A DNA stretch of 53,164 bases from Rhodovastum atsumiense (GCA_026225115.1 JAMFSE010000066.1:1-53164), one strand, 5' to 3'. Shown: positions 26,201-34,551, numbered from the stretch's first letter. Numbers and translations are program-made. Notes: a model not told the origin generated them from the sequence alone.

Positions 26201-27151
26201 CTACCCGCCGGCGGCGCCACTCACTTCCGCATAGGCCTTGATGTCCTCGATATTCGTCCCGGTGAAACCGGCCGGCGTCATCGTAGCACCCGTCATATCC
26301 ATCACCTGCGCAAACCCCGCGGCCAGGCTCTCAATCGTCAGCTCGGCATCGGCGAAGCCTCGCGTCTCCGAGAGGAACAGCCGTTTCACGGAACCGCCGG
26401 TCGTGGCAAAACATTCCCCGCTCACCGGGCAATCCGCATGGCTGAGATACGCCACCACCGGCGAGACCTTCTCCGCCGGCAGTGCCGAGCGCGACAATTG
26501 CAGAATCGCCGAGGACTCCCGCTGCGTGCTCTGCATCATCCGCGTATAGGCAAACGGATTGACGGTATTTGCCTTGATCCCATGCGCCGCGCCCTCATCC
26601 GCCAGCGCCCGTGTCAGCGAGAACAGCCCGCCCTTGGTGGTGCCATAGGCGCTGTGCAGCGCCATCCCTCGCAGCGCGTCGGATCCGATATTAACAATGC
26701 GCCCATAGCGCTTCTTCATCATGAACGGCCATGCCGCGCGAGCCACCCAGATCGCACCCAGCAGGTTAACCTCGATATGGCGCTGGTAGTCGCGAACGGA
26801 CATTTCCTCGAACCGCGCAATCGCCACTACTGCCGCATTATTCACTACGATATCGACGCCGCCGAACGCATCCACCGCGCGCTGCACAAACTCGGCAGCA
26901 CCCTCCGCCGTTGCGACCGAATGCGTATCCGCCACCGCCTTGCCGCCCAGCGCCGTAATCTCCGCCACCACGGCCTCCGCCGATGCCGCGCTCTGGTAGC
27001 CCTTGTTCAGCGGGTCCTGGCCGATATCGTTCACCACCACATTGGCGCCACGAGCGGCGAGCAGCATCGCATGCGCCCGGCCCAGACCCGGGTTCCCCCC
27101 AGCCCCGGTGACAAGGGCGGTCCGCCCGTCGAAGCGCAGAAGCTCCCTCAT
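26201..27151 (-). CDS. Short-chain dehydrogenase (MFE-2/HSD17B4-like)
   Basis: A 316-aa SDR whose N-terminus RTALVTGAGGNPGLGRAHA matches the (3R)-hydroxyacyl-CoA dehydrogenase domain of peroxisomal MFE-2. The active site is SAYGTTKGG (YxxxK). The C-terminal 60 residues extend past the usual SDR end. It likely oxidises a hydroxyacyl-CoA or cyclic alcohol. The ATG at 27151 is six bases downstream of the stop of the DapB-like gene, so translation is probably coupled; a longer frame to 27322 overlaps that gene and is rejected. Confidence 0.9.
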   Translation of the reverse strand: MRELLRFDGRTALVTGAGGNPGLGRAHAMLLAARGANVVVNDIGQDPLNKGYQSAASAEAVVAEITALGGKAVADTHSVATAEGAAEFVQRAVDAFGGVDIVVNNAAVVAIARFEEMSVRDYQRHIEVNLLGAIWVARAAWPFMMKKRYGRIVNIGSDALRGMALHSAYGTTKGGLFSLTRALADEGAAHGIKANTVNPFAYTRMMQSTQRESSAILQLSRSALPAEKVSPVVAYLSHADCPVSGECFATTGGSVKRLFLSETRGFADAELTIESLAAGFAQVMDMTGATMTPAGFTGTNIEDIKAYAEVSGAAGG

Positions 27152-27156
27152 CTCCG

Positions 27157-28206
27157 CTACCCTTTCGCCAGCCCGAAGGCATAGGGCGCGGGAAAATCCA
27201 ACACCGAAAGCGCGCCGGCCGGCGCTTCGATCAGCCTTGGCAGCACATTTACCGCGCGCGCCGCATTCAACGCGTGGCAGGCTGCCCCGGGATCGGTCCC
27301 GCCCGGCCAGCCAAAGCTGCACACAATCGGCGGATCGCCGTCGATCTCCACCCGCCAGGCGGGATCTTCATAATTCTGCCGCCAATCCGGCCCGGAGTTC
27401 AAAGCGGTGGATTGTTCATTCACCAGCCGGTAAAATTCGCGTCCGCCGGCGCGCGCCGCGAGCGTCCAGCGGATCCCCTCCGCCGTTCCCTTCTTAATCT
27501 CCAGCCCGCTTCCCGGCAGCACCCGGTCCTCTTTCGCCACCGCGTATTCCACGCGCTCGAGCGCAATGCCTTCCCATTCGATCCCGAGCCCCGCCGCGAT
27601 CATCCGGCTCGACTGCGCCATGGTCCGGGTCCATCCGGCATCGATATATTTCTGATACGGCCCTTCGCCCGGCGGTTCGCCAATCCCCAGCATCTTGATC
27701 TGCGGCGCCGACGGCCCGCTTTCCATATCATTGCGCTGCCAGCAGCGGATCTGGCTGATCTCTCCAGTATATCCGGAAAGAAAAAGCGGCAGCACATCCG
27801 CCACCAGCCCCGGAATATTCCCGCCCGCGCAAAGCGAGGCATTGCCCTTCAGCGCCGCGCCCTTCAGTTTCGCCTCTTCCGGCTGGCCTTCCAGAAAATA
27901 CGCGCCGATGCCGTTATATAAATTAATCCCGGCTTCCAGGATTTTCGCATAGGCATCGATATCGTAAACGCTGCCGCTCCAGTTAATCGCATCCGGCTTC
28001 AGCGCGATGATCTCGTCCAGCGATCCCACGGTCATAATGCCGTTCGGCTTGCCGCCCGCCAGTTCCCCGGAATCCAGCCCCACCTTCTCCGGGTAATGCA
28101 CCAGCACGCCCACCAGCTCCAGCTGCGGATGCCCGGCCAGCCGCCGGATCGCCGATCGCCCGACCGGCCCGGTATAACATTGCGCAACCCGATATTTTTT
28201 TGTCAT
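27157..28206 (-). CDS. DapB-fold NAD(P)-dependent dehydrogenase
   Basis: A 349-aa protein with an N-terminal Rossmann domain of the dihydrodipicolinate reductase type (YRVAQCYTGPVGRSAIRRL, then VGVLVHYPEK and LCAGGNIPG). Relatives with this length include 2,4-diaminopentanoate dehydrogenase and many unassigned paralogues in catabolic clusters. It lacks the diagnostic DapB substrate loop, so lysine biosynthesis is unlikely. Its position between the PanC-like gene (52 bases) and the SDR genes suggests it oxidises or reduces an intermediate carrying an amine or ketone. GGAG precedes the ATG at 28206. Confidence 0.82.
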   Translation of the reverse strand: MTKKYRVAQCYTGPVGRSAIRRLAGHPQLELVGVLVHYPEKVGLDSGELAGGKPNGIMTVGSLDEIIALKPDAINWSGSVYDIDAYAKILEAGINLYNGIGAYFLEGQPEEAKLKGAALKGNASLCAGGNIPGLVADVLPLFLSGYTGEISQIRCWQRNDMESGPSAPQIKMLGIGEPPGEGPYQKYIDAGWTRTMAQSSRMIAAGLGIEWEGIALERVEYAVAKEDRVLPGSGLEIKKGTAEGIRWTLAARAGGREFYRLVNEQSTALNSGPDWRQNYEDPAWRVEIDGDPPIVCSFGWPGGTDPGAACHALNAARAVNVLPRLIEAPAGALSVLDFPAPYAFGLAKG

Positions 28207-28258
28207 TGGTTTCTCCGCCGCGTCCCGCGGCATGGTTTTCCTCCACCGCTTGCGCGGT

Positions 28259-29107
28259 TCAGGTCACCGTCACGCCCACATTATCCACCAGCGGCACGTC
28301 GCCCAGTTTCAGCGAAGCAATCAACCGAATCTCGCCCTTCAGCGTCTCCATCGATTGCAATGATTCCGCATCCACCGCATTGGCATAAACCGACTCGCCA
28401 ACCGCATTCAACCGGTCGTTCAGCAACTTCTCAATCACCGCCGAAGACCGTTCGCCTGCCTCAATCGCGGCCACGCCCGCCATCAGCGTCTCATACAAGG
28501 CCGGCGCCTTTTTGCGATCCTCCGCCGTCAGCCGGGCGTTGCGGCTGGACAGCGCCAGCCCGTCGGCATCGCGGATCACAGCACATCCCACCACCTCCAC
28601 CTCGGTCGCAAGATCCTCAGCCATGCGCTTGAACATCGCCAGCTGCTGCCAGTCCTTCTCGCCGGAATAATACCGCATCGGGCCAAAAATATTATAAAGC
28701 TTCGCGGTCGCGGTCGACACCAGGTTGAGGTGGTATTCCTTCTCCATCGGCGGGCATTCGGAGGCCAATTGCGGCACCAGCGTAATCGTCACCGGCCGGC
28801 GCGGCGAATAATCGTCGCCATTCGGGACATAAGCGTATTTAATGCCGGTCGACTCAATCAGCGGAAGATCCTTGTTCCAGTCGCGGTCATCATAACCCGG
28901 CGGCCGTGTATGATTGGACCAGGACGTCGTCATCCCGCCCATCCAGAACATCAGCGCCACCTCATTCTCCGCCACCGCACGGCGGATCAATGACAAATGC
29001 CCGTCATGCACTTTCCCGCTGGTTCCCATAACGCCGGCCTTCCCGCCGGCAGCCTGGACCGGCTTCAGCAATGCGCGCACTTCCGCAATGGTCGAAAGAA
29101 TCTTCAT
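28259..29107 (-). CDS. PanC-like adenylate-forming ligase, diverged
   Basis: A 282-aa paralogue of pantothenate synthetase. ATP-site signatures remain: HDGH (His34, His37), SGEKDWQQ and LSSRN (187-190), with the RDADGLALSSRNARL region almost canonical. Pantoate-binding segments are replaced: the usual FVNPxQF is WMGGMTTSW, and R-P-x-H-F-x-G is PMEKEYHLNL; a three-residue insert precedes HDGH. It probably still forms an acyl-adenylate but on another acid, then passes it to an amine or thiol. It leads the operon with DapB-like, SDR, ALDH and P450 genes. ATG at 29107 is placed by AGGGAG; a GTG at 29113 is the alternative. Confidence 0.85.
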   Translation of the reverse strand: MKILSTIAEVRALLKPVQAAGGKAGVMGTSGKVHDGHLSLIRRAVAENEVALMFWMGGMTTSWSNHTRPPGYDDRDWNKDLPLIESTGIKYAYVPNGDDYSPRRPVTITLVPQLASECPPMEKEYHLNLVSTATAKLYNIFGPMRYYSGEKDWQQLAMFKRMAEDLATEVEVVGCAVIRDADGLALSSRNARLTAEDRKKAPALYETLMAGVAAIEAGERSSAVIEKLLNDRLNAVGESVYANAVDAESLQSMETLKGEIRLIASLKLGDVPLVDNVGVTVT

Positions 29108-29139
29108 AGTCACTCCCTAAAAAACGCACATGTTCGGCG

Positions 29140-29169
29140 TTGACATATTATAGGCCGATGGCTTATCAC
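29140..29169 (+). promoter_or_regulatory. Candidate promoter and operator of the SDR at 29214
   Basis: TTGACA at 29140-29145 and TATCAC at 29164-29169, 18 bases apart, fit a sigma-70-type promoter about 45 bases before the SDR start. The spacer contains ATAGGCC, the core of the motif found at 31911, 41517 and 42340, so a repressor could block it. The divergent PanC-like operon starts at 29107, so the site could control both. Confidence 0.4.
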
Positions 29170-29213
29170 GAAAAGTGAAACACATTCAACAATTAAAAAT
29201 TCGGAGGATTGCG

Positions 29214-30041
29214 ATGCGGCTTCAGGGCAAGGTAGCGGTCATAACGGGCGGCACCAAAGGCATCGGCCGCGTCACCGCGATCATGATGGCGGCGCAAGGC
29301 GCCAAAGTCGTTTTCACCGGCCGCAGCGAAGACGCCGGCGCCGAGGTCGTGGAGCGCATCAAGCAAGCCGGCGGCGAGGGTACATTCGTGCGCGCCGACA
29401 ATAAAATCGAAGCGCAGATCGCCGGCGCCGTTCACAAGGCAGCCGAACTCTACGGCCCCGTCACCATCCTGATGAACAACGCCATCGCATCGGATGATGT
29501 CGGCAGCGGCAAAGACAGCCACGTCCATGAACTCGACACCAACGTGCTGGACGAGATCATGAAGGCCGCCCTCTACGGCACCATCTGGGCCAGCAAGGCG
29601 GCAATCCCCTATATGAAACAGGTCGGCCGCGGCTCCATCATCAACATCTCCGCCTCCTCCAGCGTCGGCGCAATACCGGCCCGCCCCTCCTACCAGGCCT
29701 CCAAAGGCGCGATCAATTCACTCACCCGGCAGATGGCGTTCGACTACGGCAAGGACGGCATCCGCGTAAACACCATCGTCGTCGGCTTCACCAACACCGG
29801 CAGCGATTCCTTCAAGCGCATGCTGGCCAACCCGGACATCAAGGGCGCCTTCGAAAAACTGGTGCTCACCCCATATCTCGGCGAATCCTCGGACATCGCC
29901 AACGGCGCCATCTACCTCGCCTCGGACGAATCCAAATACGTCACCGGCACCATGCTGACCATCGACGGCGGCGCTTTATGCCACCAGGCCCAACCGCAAC
30001 TGGACTTCGCCAAAATGCGTGCTGAGGCGGCAGCAAAGTAA
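29214..30041 (+). CDS. Short-chain dehydrogenase/reductase
   Basis: A 275-aa classical SDR: TGGTKGIG at residues 11-18, NNA at 88-90, catalytic SYQASK with Tyr160 and Lys164, and C-terminal VTGTMLTIDGG. A strong GGAGG ribosome site precedes the ATG at 29214. It is divergent from the PanC-like operon with 106 bases between starts, and probably belongs to the same pathway. Specific substrate unknown. Confidence 0.92.
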   Translation: MRLQGKVAVITGGTKGIGRVTAIMMAAQGAKVVFTGRSEDAGAEVVERIKQAGGEGTFVRADNKIEAQIAGAVHKAAELYGPVTILMNNAIASDDVGSGKDSHVHELDTNVLDEIMKAALYGTIWASKAAIPYMKQVGRGSIINISASSSVGAIPARPSYQASKGAINSLTRQMAFDYGKDGIRVNTIVVGFTNTGSDSFKRMLANPDIKGAFEKLVLTPYLGESSDIANGAIYLASDESKYVTGTMLTIDGGALCHQAQPQLDFAKMRAEAAAK

Positions 30042-30044
30042 GCA

Positions 30045-30164
30045 CTTCTTTTTTGAAAAAAAGAAGCAAAAACCTTCCGTTAATCTAGGGCATGGGCATT
30101 GGCGCCGCCACAGCCCATGCCCAGCATAACAGAATTTTTTGCGCCGATTTTTTCTAAAAGCGGC
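30045..30164. repeat. Triple-hairpin intergenic element, copy F
   Basis: Left hairpin CTTCTTTTTT-GA-AAAAAAGAAG (30045-30066), AAAAACCTTCCGTTAAT, central stem TAGGGCATGGGC against GCCCATGCCCAG, AACAGAATTTTTT, and right hairpin GCCG-ATTTTTTCTAAAAG-CGGC (30143-30164), slightly decayed. It begins four bases after the SDR stop codon. Confidence 0.8.
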
Positions 30165-30190
30165 TACTTTCTGGCTATTTTTTTATCGGA

Positions 30191-30454
30191 TCAAAGCGCC
30201 ACATTGTGATGCGGCTGCCGGCATGTAATTAAAAAAGAGGCACCGATCAACTTGGGCAAAGGCATGGCGATGCGCTCCGCCGTCCGCACCTCATCACACC
30301 AGAACGGCCGTCCGGCGAGATCTGCCAGGCGCGGTACCAACACCAGCAAAAACACCGCCAGCGGCAACGACTGATCCAGCATCCCGACGCCAAGCCGATG
30401 GAGGCGTTCGCCGCTGCTGGTTGCAAGCGCGGTGTCACCCTCCAATGCCGTCAC
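30191..30454 (-). pseudogene. Fragment of a GT39-like membrane glycosyltransferase
   Basis: About 87 codons read on the minus strand. A hydrophobic helix (LPLAVFLLVLVPRLADLAG) is followed by RPFWCDEVRTAERI and MPLPKLI, the pattern that opens membrane glycosyltransferases of the ArnT/GT39 type (helix, then W-x-DE in the first periplasmic loop). The reading frame stops after about 60 residues of that fold, so only the N-terminal end of a normally 400-550-aa protein remains. A GTG at 30454 could start it, 20 bases after the TetR gene. Assignment rests on a short match and is tentative. Confidence 0.4.
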
Positions 30455-30474
30455 ATTTTTGTGCCCTTGCCCAT

Positions 30475-31086
30475 TCAGTTTGCCAAAGGATCGTGGCGCA
30501 GCAAGGTGGTGATCAATTGCGCAATCGCCTGCTGCTGCTCCACGACTCTCGGCTGGCGGGCTGTGCGCCTGCCCGCATTCTGCAGCAGCAACGTCGTCGT
30601 CCGCTCCAGCCCCGAGATCAGAATGCCCGCAATCGGCAGATCGGCCTCTATCCCGGCACGGCCATGCGCCGCCGCCAGCTTGGCGGCGAGCCCGTGAAAC
30701 AATGCCGTCGGCCACTGCGCGCGCAGCTGAATAAACCGGCTGTCGCCACGCTCGGCCAAGGTATTGCGCACGAACAGAGCGCCGCGCCGCGCGTGCCAAT
30801 ATTCGTAATGCGCATGCGCGAACGCCAATGCGCATTCATGTTCGGAGCCTTTTGCCCAGGGCGCCTGCAGCATCGCCGCCAATGGCGCTATTTCCTCGCG
30901 CAGCGGCTGCATCGCATCAAACAGCAATGCGCCGGCATCGGCATAATATCGGTACACGATCGTGATATTCACGCCGGCCTCGGCAGTTACCGCGGTCAGC
31001 GTCGGCGGCGTGTCGGGCGCAATCTCCATCAGCAGCCGGGCGGCGGACAGCAGCCGGTCGCGCACCTGCCGCCCTTTGCTGCTCAT
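30475..31086 (-). CDS. TetR-family regulator (first of two)
   Basis: A 203-aa regulator with an N-terminal TetR helix-turn-helix (LTAVTAEAGVNITIVYRYYAD, residues about 29-50) and an all-helical ligand domain. The ATG at 31086 has AGG upstream; an extension to 31146 is less likely. Its targets are not evident: the repeated operator-like motif described elsewhere is not found directly upstream. The neighbouring GST gene and SDR operon are candidates. Confidence 0.88.
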   Translation of the reverse strand: MSSKGRQVRDRLLSAARLLMEIAPDTPPTLTAVTAEAGVNITIVYRYYADAGALLFDAMQPLREEIAPLAAMLQAPWAKGSEHECALAFAHAHYEYWHARRGALFVRNTLAERGDSRFIQLRAQWPTALFHGLAAKLAAAHGRAGIEADLPIAGILISGLERTTTLLLQNAGRRTARQPRVVEQQQAIAQLITTLLRHDPLAN

Positions 31087-31186
31087 CTTTTGGCCTAGGA
31101 GATTATATTCATGGCCCTGGTCCAGTCGATCAATTCCTTCCAGCAATGCCTAACTCTAACCGGAACGAATAAAGTCGCAACGTCAA

Positions 31187-31867
31187 TTAATCCTTCTGAA
31201 TAAAACGAAACATGTTGCGCCGGAATTCATCGTCGATCTTCTGCTCAGTGGCGAAGCGTTCTCTCAACCCATCCGCCCGAATGGCCGCCGGCCGGATCTT
31301 GATCGCCTCGATCAACCGGTTCAAATGCGGGAATTCCTCCAGCACCTCGCGCCCGAGCAGCATCGGCAGCATCCGCGCCCAGCCCCAGGCCGCCATGTCG
31401 ACAATCGTATAGCGATCGCCCAGCAGCCATTGCCGGTCTGCCAGCCTGGTATTCAAAATGCCGTAATGCCGCCGCGCCTCAAAGCTATACCGCTCGACCG
31501 CGTATTCCTTCGGCGCCGGCGCAAAGCGCAGAAAATGCGCCGCCTGTCCGGAATAAGGCCCAACCCCGCTGGCGACGAACATCAGCCAGGACAGCATTTC
31601 GCCGCGCGCGGCCGCCGTCTCATCGGGCAGAAACTTTCCGGTCTTCTCCGCCAGATACAGCAGAATGGCGTTGCTATCGAACACCACGGCGTCGCCATCG
31701 ATGATCGCCGGCAATTTATTATTCGGGTTGATCGCGGTAAATTCCGGCGTGAACTGTTCGCCTTTGCCGATGCTGACCGGGACCACCTCATAAGGCAGCC
31801 CGGTCTCTTCCAGCATCAGCGCCACCTTGATCGGGTTCGGCCCGGTCGCATAATAAAACTTGATCAT
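31187..31867 (-). CDS. Glutathione S-transferase
   Basis: A 226-aa GST: thioredoxin-fold N-terminal domain (FYYATGPNPIKVALMLEE, then NKLPAIIDGDAVVFDSNAI with the cis-Pro and glutathione-binding D-S pair) and a helical C-terminal domain (RYTIVDMAAWGW, the N-capping box). It resembles YfcG/YghU-type disulfide-bond reductases (plus-strand relatives start with FYYA/TSPNG). AAGGGA is six bases before the ATG at 31867, so that codon is preferred over 31873. A candidate operator lies at 31911-31929, upstream of it. Confidence 0.92.
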   Translation of the reverse strand: MIKFYYATGPNPIKVALMLEETGLPYEVVPVSIGKGEQFTPEFTAINPNNKLPAIIDGDAVVFDSNAILLYLAEKTGKFLPDETAAARGEMLSWLMFVASGVGPYSGQAAHFLRFAPAPKEYAVERYSFEARRHYGILNTRLADRQWLLGDRYTIVDMAAWGWARMLPMLLGREVLEEFPHLNRLIEAIKIRPAAIRADGLRERFATEQKIDDEFRRNMFRFIQKD

Positions 31868-31910
31868 TTCCATTCCCTTATCCGCTTCTTGACAGCATTG
31901 CCGATGGTCT

Positions 31911-31929
31911 TATCGTAGGCCTATTGATA
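31911..31929 (+). promoter_or_regulatory. Candidate operator site 1
   Basis: TATCGTAGGCCTATTGATA, an imperfect inverted repeat centred on AGGCCT. The sites at 41517 and 42340 match it at about 15 of 19 positions each in the same orientation. It lies 44 bases upstream of the GST gene and 210 before the divergent SDR operon. Confidence 0.5.
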
Positions 31930-32080
31930 GGATTTGGCGGCGCTTGTCATCAACATTTTAAGCCAGCGAGGGTGTCGAGTCTGATCTGCGGTGGTCGTCT
32001 GAATTTTTTTGCGGCGGATCGGATTCCATCTGTTTCAAGGCAAGTTGCAAAACCAGCGACACGGGTAAAATAACATAATC

Positions 32081-32114
32081 AACGATGCGCAGGCGCAAGG
32101 TCGCGCGCATCGTT
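32081..32114 (+). promoter_or_regulatory. Leader hairpin upstream of the SDR/DUF35/thiolase operon
   Basis: A perfect 10-bp inverted repeat AACGATGCGC / GCGCATCGTT with a 14-base loop ends 24 bases before the SDR start codon. An upstream TAAAAT (32066-32071) could be a -10 box, so the transcript would start close to the hairpin. No T-run follows, so it is not a terminator; it may stabilise the mRNA or bind a regulator. Confidence 0.45.
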
Positions 32115-32138
32115 GAGCATCAAAGAAAGGCGGAGGTT

Positions 32139-32921
32139 ATGGATCTTAAACAAGCATCGGCTGTCGTTACCGGCGGCGCAGGCGGCTTCGGAAGTGCGAC
32201 GGCGCGGCGGCTGGCGGCCATGGGTGCTGCCGTCGTCATCGCCGATATTCACCAGGAGCGCGGCGAAGCGTTGGCCAAGGAACTCGGCAACGGTTCGGTG
32301 TTCTCGAAAATGGATATTTTCGACGAGGATTCCATCGCCGCCGCCGTCGCCAAAGCGGCCTCCATCGCCCCTTTGCGCGCCGCCGTCGTCGTGCACGGCT
32401 CGCCACCGCCGCCCTTTCCCGGTGGCCGCACCATCGGCCGCGACGGCAAGCGCAACCCGGTCGCAAACTTCGCCCATATGGTCTATGTCTATCTCACCGC
32501 CGCCTATGCCGTCAGCAGCTACGCGGCCGAGGCGATGGCGAAAAACGAACCCTTTGCCCTCAACCAGCGCGGCGTCATCATCAACACCGCCTCGATCGCC
32601 GGTTTTGAAGGCAATCCGGGCCTCACCTCCTATTCGGCGGCAAAAGGCGGCGTCATCGCCATGACCCTCACTTTGGCCCGCGACCTCGCCCCGCTCGGCA
32701 TCCGGGTCATGACCATCGCCCCCGGCACTTTCCTCACCTTGGGCTATCAATCGCAAATGACGAATGACGAGGCGCAGGCCAAATGGGGCCCAACCGTGCT
32801 CAATCCAAAGCGCATGGGCGATCCGGAAGAATACGCCATGCTGGCCCAGCAGATCGTCGAAAACGATTTCCTCAACGGCACCACAATCCGGCTGGATGGC
32901 GGCCAGCGCTTCGGCCAATAA
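32139..32921 (+). CDS. Short-chain dehydrogenase (HSD10-like)
   Basis: A 260-aa SDR with TGGAGGFG cofactor motif and catalytic TSYSAAKGG, related to 3-hydroxyacyl-CoA dehydrogenase type II (HSD10-like; LAPLGIRVMTIAPGTF, ending LDGGQRF). The usual NNAG strand reads VVVHGSP. It should oxidise a 3-hydroxyacyl-CoA. The ATG at 32139 has GGAGG upstream; a longer frame begins inside the leader hairpin. Its stop is 14 bases before the DUF35 gene, so it forms an operon with pair 2. Confidence 0.92.
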   Translation: MDLKQASAVVTGGAGGFGSATARRLAAMGAAVVIADIHQERGEALAKELGNGSVFSKMDIFDEDSIAAAVAKAASIAPLRAAVVVHGSPPPPFPGGRTIGRDGKRNPVANFAHMVYVYLTAAYAVSSYAAEAMAKNEPFALNQRGVIINTASIAGFEGNPGLTSYSAAKGGVIAMTLTLARDLAPLGIRVMTIAPGTFLTLGYQSQMTNDEAQAKWGPTVLNPKRMGDPEEYAMLAQQIVENDFLNGTTIRLDGGQRFGQ

Positions 32922-32935
32922 AACGAGCAACCGCA

Positions 32936-33343
32936 ATGCCCGCAAAATCCCTGCCCCAGCCGACGCCGGAAACGGCCATGTTCTGGACCAAGGCAAAACA
33001 GCACGAGCTTTGGCTGCAGAAATGCGAGGAGACCGGCAAATTCTTCTTCCCGCCGCGTCCGGCCTCGCCCTTCACCGGCGGTCCCGCGGTTTGGGAACGG
33101 GTCAGCGGCCGCGCCCGCCTGGTTTCCTTCAACATCCCGCATCGCGCAGCCCCAGGCTTTGAAGGCGAGGCGCCCTATATCGTCGCCATCGCGGCGCTCG
33201 ACGAAGGGCCGAACATGCTCACCAACCTCCCCGGCGCCGCCCCCGATCCCACCACTTTAAAAATCGGCGCCCGCCTCGAACTGACATTCGAGGACCGCGG
33301 CGATTTCAGCATCCCGCAATTCCGCCTGGCGGACAGCCAATGA
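32936..33343 (+). CDS. DUF35 OB-fold protein without zinc ribbon, pair 2
   Basis: A 135-aa DUF35-family protein recognised by the OB-fold and by its ATGA overlap with a thiolase-fold gene. Where relatives have four zinc-binding cysteines, this protein reads LQKCEETGKFFFPPRP, with only one Cys, so the ribbon cannot bind zinc in the usual way. The hydrophobic FFFPPRP stretch seems to replace it structurally. The family role is as a partner of the thiolase-fold subunit. Start ATG 32936 follows the SDR stop by 14 bases. Confidence 0.8.
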   Translation: MPAKSLPQPTPETAMFWTKAKQHELWLQKCEETGKFFFPPRPASPFTGGPAVWERVSGRARLVSFNIPHRAAPGFEGEAPYIVAIAALDEGPNMLTNLPGAAPDPTTLKIGARLELTFEDRGDFSIPQFRLADSQ

Positions 33344-34476
33344 AAGAAATCGTCATCGTCGGCGCCGCCGAGACCAAGCGCCTCGGCATCATCCCCGACC
33401 AATCCGTCATGGGCATGGCGGTCGAGTCCACGCTCTCGGCGCTCAGCCAGGCGGGATTGCGCATCACCGATGTCGACGGCGTCGCCGGCGTCCTGCCGGT
33501 GGTCGACTTTGCCTTCACCCTCGGCATAAAGCCGCGCTGGATCGACAGCACCATGGTCGGCGGCTGTTCCAACATGTTCCACATCCGCCACGCCATGGCG
33601 GCAATCCAGACCGGCCGCGCCGATACCGTCGTCATCGTGCATGCGGAATCCGCCCGCTCCCGCCAGGGTTCCCCCTCCTACGCGCGTGAGCCCGCCAGCC
33701 TGATGGGCCAGTTCGAGCTGCCCTACGGCCTGCTGATGCCCGATACGCGCCTCACCCTTCCCGCCATGGCCTATCTCGACAAATACGGCCTGGGCGAGGC
33801 CGATCTCGCCGAGGTGCCGGTGGCGCAATCGCGCTGGGCCAACCGCAACCCGCGCGCCTTCCGCCCGGAACTCCTCACGGTCGACGACGTTCTCGCCTCG
33901 CCGATGATCTCCTGGCCATTTCACAAACTCGAATGCTGCCCGGTCAACGATGGCGGCGGCGCTTTGGTGCTCACCAGCCTCGAACGCGCCCGGGATCTCA
34001 ACCTCACCTACCGGCCGGTCCGCATCGCCGGCAGCGGCGAGGCCGTCGAGACGCCCGGAACCCCGTTCATGGAGGACCTCACCTCGTCCCGCGCCTTCCG
34101 CGACGCCTCCGCCGAGGCCATGCGCGCGGCCGGCATTACCCACGCCGATGTCGACCACCTGATGATCTACGATCCCTTCGCCCATACCCCGCTCTATGGT
34201 CTGGAGGATATGGGCTTCGTGGAGCGCGGCGGCGCGGTGGATTTCATCCGCAGCGGCGCCACCGGTCCGGGCGGCAGTCTACCCATGAACACCAACGGCG
34301 GTGGGTTGCTTTATGTGCACACGGGCATGTACGGCATGTACGCGCTGCAGGAAGCAGTGCGTCAGGTGCAGGGCAGGGCCGCCGCCCAGGTCGCCGACGT
34401 TACAACCAGCCTCGTGCTGGGGCTGGGCGGCATGTTCGCCGCCGCCGGCTCGGTGGTCCTGCAAAAATCCAACTGA
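33340..34476 (+). CDS. Thiolase-fold protein, pair 2 (Cys retained)
   Basis: A 378-aa thiolase-superfamily protein of the SCP-2/acetyl-CoA acetyltransferase-like branch. Unlike pair 1 and pair 3, the nucleophile region reads VGGCSNMFHI and keeps a cysteine. C-terminal PMNTNGGGLL and MYALQEAVRQVQG are typical of the DUF35-partnered subgroup. It may carry out true thiolysis or an aldolase reaction. Translation is coupled to the DUF35 gene (ATGA). A 242-base gap with a short palindrome follows. Confidence 0.85.
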   Translation: MKEIVIVGAAETKRLGIIPDQSVMGMAVESTLSALSQAGLRITDVDGVAGVLPVVDFAFTLGIKPRWIDSTMVGGCSNMFHIRHAMAAIQTGRADTVVIVHAESARSRQGSPSYAREPASLMGQFELPYGLLMPDTRLTLPAMAYLDKYGLGEADLAEVPVAQSRWANRNPRAFRPELLTVDDVLASPMISWPFHKLECCPVNDGGGALVLTSLERARDLNLTYRPVRIAGSGEAVETPGTPFMEDLTSSRAFRDASAEAMRAAGITHADVDHLMIYDPFAHTPLYGLEDMGFVERGGAVDFIRSGATGPGGSLPMNTNGGGLLYVHTGMYGMYALQEAVRQVQGRAAAQVADVTTSLVLGLGGMFAAAGSVVLQKSN

Positions 34477-34531
34477 TCAGCTGCCGCTGACTTGGCCCCA
34501 GGTTCTCGGACAAACCTTCCCGTTCAAGAAG

Positions 34532-34551
34532 TTAGTCGCCCGGCGGACTAA
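34532..34551. repeat. Short palindrome in the gap before the DUF1329 gene
   Basis: TTAGTC and GACTAA flank GCCCGGCG, giving an imperfect 20-bp palindrome followed by AAAAAACTTTATAA. No T-run follows on either strand, so a protein-binding site is more likely than a terminator. The rest of the 34477-34718 gap is AT-rich and holds no gene. Confidence 0.3.
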
